From Tolypeutes matacus (taxonomy: Eukaryota > Chordata > Mammalia > Cingulata > Chlamyphoridae), in NCBI GenBank assembly GCA_026826555.1, contig JAKSZT010054569.1, positions 5,318,346 through 5,382,345 on the forward strand: a stretch of DNA of 64,000 nt, read 5' to 3'. The notes beneath the pieces are model-generated. The model had not been told where the DNA came from, searched no databases, and worked only from the letters and a program-made list of their open reading frames with translations. Position 1 is the stretch's first letter. Every line of letters starts with the position of its first letter. A program made the position numbers and the translations under genes. Below are positions 60,715 through 64,000 of the stretch, piece after piece.

Positions 60715-60835
60715 CAGGCGTGGCCCTGCCACTAAGAACCTAGCTTTCGCTGGGGAGACCTCCTCTCTGACCTGAGCCTCAGTTTCCCTATCTGAGTGGG
60801 ATGGACTAGAGATAGCCCATTCTAAACTTGAAATT
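60715..60835 (+). repeat. MIR fragment
   Basis: 'ctgacctgagcctcagtttc' and 'cctatctgagtgggatggac' give the core. Confidence 0.6.
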
Positions 60836-60889
60836 CTAGCCCATCTAGTTTGGACTAGTCATCCAGGCTAAAGTGAGCTGACCAGCAAG

Positions 60890-61060
60890 AGAAGTCCCCA
60901 AACATGGAAATACATGCTACGGGATCCGATTATTGAAACTGTTTTTAAAAATAGCTGAAATTAAATATGTATTTAAATATGACTGCTGTGCTGATATTCA
61001 CTTTTTTCCTTTAGAAATGCTTTGAAATGTGTGTTACAAAAAACAAAAAAAAACCAGCCA
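60890..61060. promoter_or_regulatory. AT-rich island with MEF2 consensus, upstream of KCNK3
   Basis: An AT-rich segment in GC-rich surroundings holds TTAAAAATAG (60945-60954), a perfect MEF2 match, followed by 'aaatatgtatttaaatatga'. It is about 7.8 kb upstream of the start codon. It could equally be a decayed repeat. Confidence 0.2.
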
Positions 61061-61374
61061 TGACTTTTTTGACCGTGATCTAGTGGCTTCCGAGTCCCAG
61101 CTTCTTCTGGGAAGTTGGGTCATGTTACAGTGTGAGGAGATGGAGGGGGGTGTCCCTGGAAATGAGGGGATGATGAATGAGTTGGAGACAGATGTGTGTT
61201 TGTTTTGTCTGTGATGGTTCACACGTCATTTTCCTTCTCCAGGGGAAGAGCTCCCTGAAAGAATTTTGGATACTGTCAGGATGCGAGCATGCTGGGAGTT
61301 TGAAATATTGGTCCCTCCCAGTGCTGAGGATCTAGAGCTCTGAGCCAGTAACTGGTGTGACCCAAACTCTCCAG

Positions 61375-61590
61375 ACAGGTAGCACAGTGGAGTGGACCAG
61401 AAGGTAGGACGCCTGGTCTTAGCCCAGCTCTGACCAGCCGTGACACCTTGGGCAAGCCGTGCCTCTGTCTCTCAACCTCAGTTCCCTCCCCTTTCACCCG
61501 GAAAGCCAGGAGAGCAATCTCCACGGAGTCTGCCTCACACAGTGGTAGGGTGAGATTATGGCTGTGAAACCGTAAGGGGCTATTCCATTA
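61375..61590 (+). repeat. MIR fragment
   Basis: 'cgtgacaccttgggcaagcc' and 'tctctcaacctcagttccct' identify the core. The 3' part is diverged. Confidence 0.65.
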
Positions 61591-62289
61591 AAGGGCGGGC
61601 ATGTTATTACGGCTGGGCCTTTCTCTCTGTTTTGATTCCCATGATTGTTGCTTTGAGATCAGGGTTTGCAGCTACCTGACCTCCAGGTCCTCCTGGCCCA
61701 GGTGGGTACACATGTAATTAGACCAAAGCCTTCGTCTGTCCTCAAACAGGCTTCCTGCACTGATTGGCTACCAGTGGCCACAACCTTTGGGCATTTATGG
61801 TGGATGCGGGGAGGCAGAGTAGAAGCATCCTTGGTTCAGAGATGAGGGTTGGGGAGAGCTGGTCCCCGGCTCAGATTCTCCTGGATCAGGCTTGGCTGGG
61901 AGGAGGCGGAGGCGTGGCACGGTGGCAGAGGCAGCCTGGAAGAGCCCTCCTCCTCCTCACCATTCACCAGGAGAGAGGCTTTAAAGAAGAAGCCCCTTGG
62001 TTCTTAAAAGCCCTTCTTATTCTGGGAGTGGCAGGAGAGACAGCTGGACAGGGAGATGGCTGGAAAGCCCGCAGTGGCGGCCTGAGAAGCCTGCACCGCT
62101 GTCGGGAGGCTGGGGCGGTGTGAGAGGGGCTTGGGCAGGGGCACTGCTGGCTCTGCCAGGCGTTGGGAGCCGAGCCCGCATTCCTCAGCACGGCCGCCGC
62201 ACCCAGACCACTTCTCTGGTCTCACTTCCCGTCGCTCTGCTGAGGATTCGTGGCCCTGGTGTTCTGTATTCTTCCTGGTTCTCCCAAGG

Positions 62290-62480
62290 CACCGAGCTCT
62301 TTCTTGCCTTTATGATAGAAACGTGCGTCCTACCAGGCACACAGTGTGCCCAACAACCCTAGGGAGTGGGCAGCATCATCCCCAATTTACAGATGAGGAT
62401 ACTGAGGCTCCCAGAACAGCAACCTAAGCCCTTACAGGTAGACAGATGCCAGATCCAGGATTCAGACCCAGATCAGCCTG
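62290..62480 (-). repeat. MIR, reverse
   Basis: 'accaggcacacagtgtgccc', 'catcatccccaatttacaga' and 'tgaggatactgaggctccca' cover core and 3' section. Confidence 0.75.
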
Positions 62481-64000
62481 ACTCCAAAGCCTGTGACTTC
62501 CCTTTGTGCCACATCACCTCTCCAGAAAATGAGCACGGGCAGGCCTAGGCAGTGACAGGGGACTAGAAGAGAAGGTACTGTCAGCAGAGGCCTGGCACAA
62601 GGAGCTGAAAAATACTGGTGGCAGGAATGAATGGGCAGCTCAAAGAGAGGAAGGTTGTCAGAGGCGCCAGGACCCAGCACTCGGGTTCTCCACCCGCCCA
62701 CCCCACCCCCGAGGAGGACCAGACGCTTGACTTTGAGTAGGACACAGGGCAGAGCTGGGGGTGAGGCCAAGGGGCTCCAGCTTGCAAAGAGGTTGGGAGA
62801 CAGGACTGTCCACGGACCAGCTGGACTCAGTTCCCAGCCCAGGTTGAGGTGAGGGAGGGGTCAGAGCTCTGTGCCCAAGCCCCCCAACTCCAGCAGGGAC
62901 ACTGGAGGGTCTCCACGGCTGGGCAGAGATGGCGGGATGCCTCCGAGGCTTTGGGTTGAGTGCCTGGGAGAAGGGTGGTGTCCATGGCACTCAGCGATCT
63001 GAACCCCAAGGACGAGGGCTGGTCATGGCGCTGGGTTGCCATGAGGTGGTGTTGGGGGTGGCAGTGGGGCTACCTGGGCTCTGAGCCACACGGGTCTCAG
63101 ATGATCCAGGGAGGACCCAGTTTGGTGACCCACGGAAAGCACAGCACGTCGGGGAGATGGAGATCAGCTGGGAGGCAGCGCTCTGGCGGAAGGGCACCGA
63201 GCCGTCAGGGAGATGGAAAAAGTGATGTCGTTAGGGAACAATGTGGGCCAAAGGAATGAGCTGTAACTTGCTGGATCCAAAACGACAAGCGGGAACGCGG
63301 CTGCCAGAGGCCGGGGGTGTCTGATGATGGCTGACACTGCCCTGGGCGAGGGGGCTGAGCCCAAGCCCAGACCCCAGAAGGGGTCACCCGTGGTCCTTTT
63401 CTGTCCACCTAATACCTTGCCAAGAAAACCTTCTGGTCTATTAATAAACGCCTGTTGAGTTGAGTCAGGAGCAGTCTCCTGACCAGAGAACTCTGTCCCG
63501 TTTTTCCAGAGTGGATGTGAGGAGGCAGCGTGAGGCAGAGGGAAGAGGTCCTGCCCCGCCCCCTCTGGCTGCCAGGCCAGGTTACCTTCCTGGCTCTTCT
63601 TACCTGGGGCTTTTGGCCACACCTACCCCAGGGGTTCGGGAGGGTTCTGTGAGAGAGGGGAAGTGACAGCCCTTCACTCACCTGGCTGGTAGCAAACGCT
63701 TCCCTGCCTTGCCCCTGTTCCTCCTTCAGGCTAAGGCCAGGAAGGAAGCCAGCCCTGAGGCTCAGGTGACCTGGCTGGGGGCGGGGTGGGGAGGGGGAGG
63801 CAGAAGGGTGGGTGGGGGAGAAAGGGAGGTAGAGTGTGACCTCCCAGCTTTGAGCTGGGGTGGGTGGGCTGTAGAAGAACCAGGCTATCTAGAGGTAAGT
63901 GGCTTGGCCTGGGCTTGGTGGAAAGGAGCAGGGGGGGGGCTTGGTCGGGGGGGGGGTGGGGCGGGAGAACAGTCATCTGGTCCAAGGAAATGCAGAGACA

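Overview
This is a mammalian genomic window: low gene density, one split gene with a roughly 32 kb intron, CpG-rich exons, and many MIR, L2, L3/CR1-type and L1 remnants. Ten insertions or fragments of one tRNA-derived SINE (A box like TGGCTCAAATGG, B box like GGTTCGATCCC, often with a CCATATGG core) look like DAS-SINEs, which are characteristic of armadillos. An armadillo, probably Dasypus, is therefore the likely source. This is inferred from the repeats and was not tested by a database search.

The only protein-coding gene I can support is KCNK3 (TASK-1 two-pore-domain K+ channel), on the minus strand. Coding exon 1 is 53125-52843 (283 nt), intron 1 is 52842-21050, and coding exon 2 is 21049-19693. 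The likely 3'UTR runs from 19692 to a poly(A) signal at 17491-17486. Exon 2 carries a 400-N assembly gap (20069-20468). The gap is flanked on both sides by the same 31-bp sequence, each copy abutting the Ns. Removing the Ns and one copy gives an uninterrupted 402-residue TASK-1 frame, against 394 residues in human. The gap therefore looks like an unmerged contig overlap and not missing sequence.

Layout, left to right. 1-17.4 kb is intergenic DNA downstream of KCNK3: an L1 5'-end-like segment at the left edge, an old L1 that received a cluster of nested DAS-SINEs (5.1-6.0 kb), another L1-like relic split by a DAS-SINE (8.9-9.5 kb), and L3/CR1-like and MIR relics. 17.4-21.05 kb is the KCNK3 terminal exon. 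21.05-52.84 kb is the intron, with L2, L1, MIR and hAT-like fossils, one DAS-SINE, and an unusual pair of perfect MEF2-consensus sites near 38.4 kb. 52.4-53.4 kb is the CpG-island promoter and first exon, with a perfect CArG box and an upstream ORF whose stop overlaps the KCNK3 start codon (ATGA). 53.4-64 kb is upstream intergenic DNA containing an almost intact chimeric DAS-SINE and L3/MIR relics.

In human the gene lies between CIB4 and SLC35F6 at 2p23.3 (from memory). I see no exon of either neighbour here. I found no new multigene system. The most useful leads are the false gap inside a clinically studied channel gene, the start-codon-overlapping uORF, the nested SINE cluster and the paired MEF2 sites.
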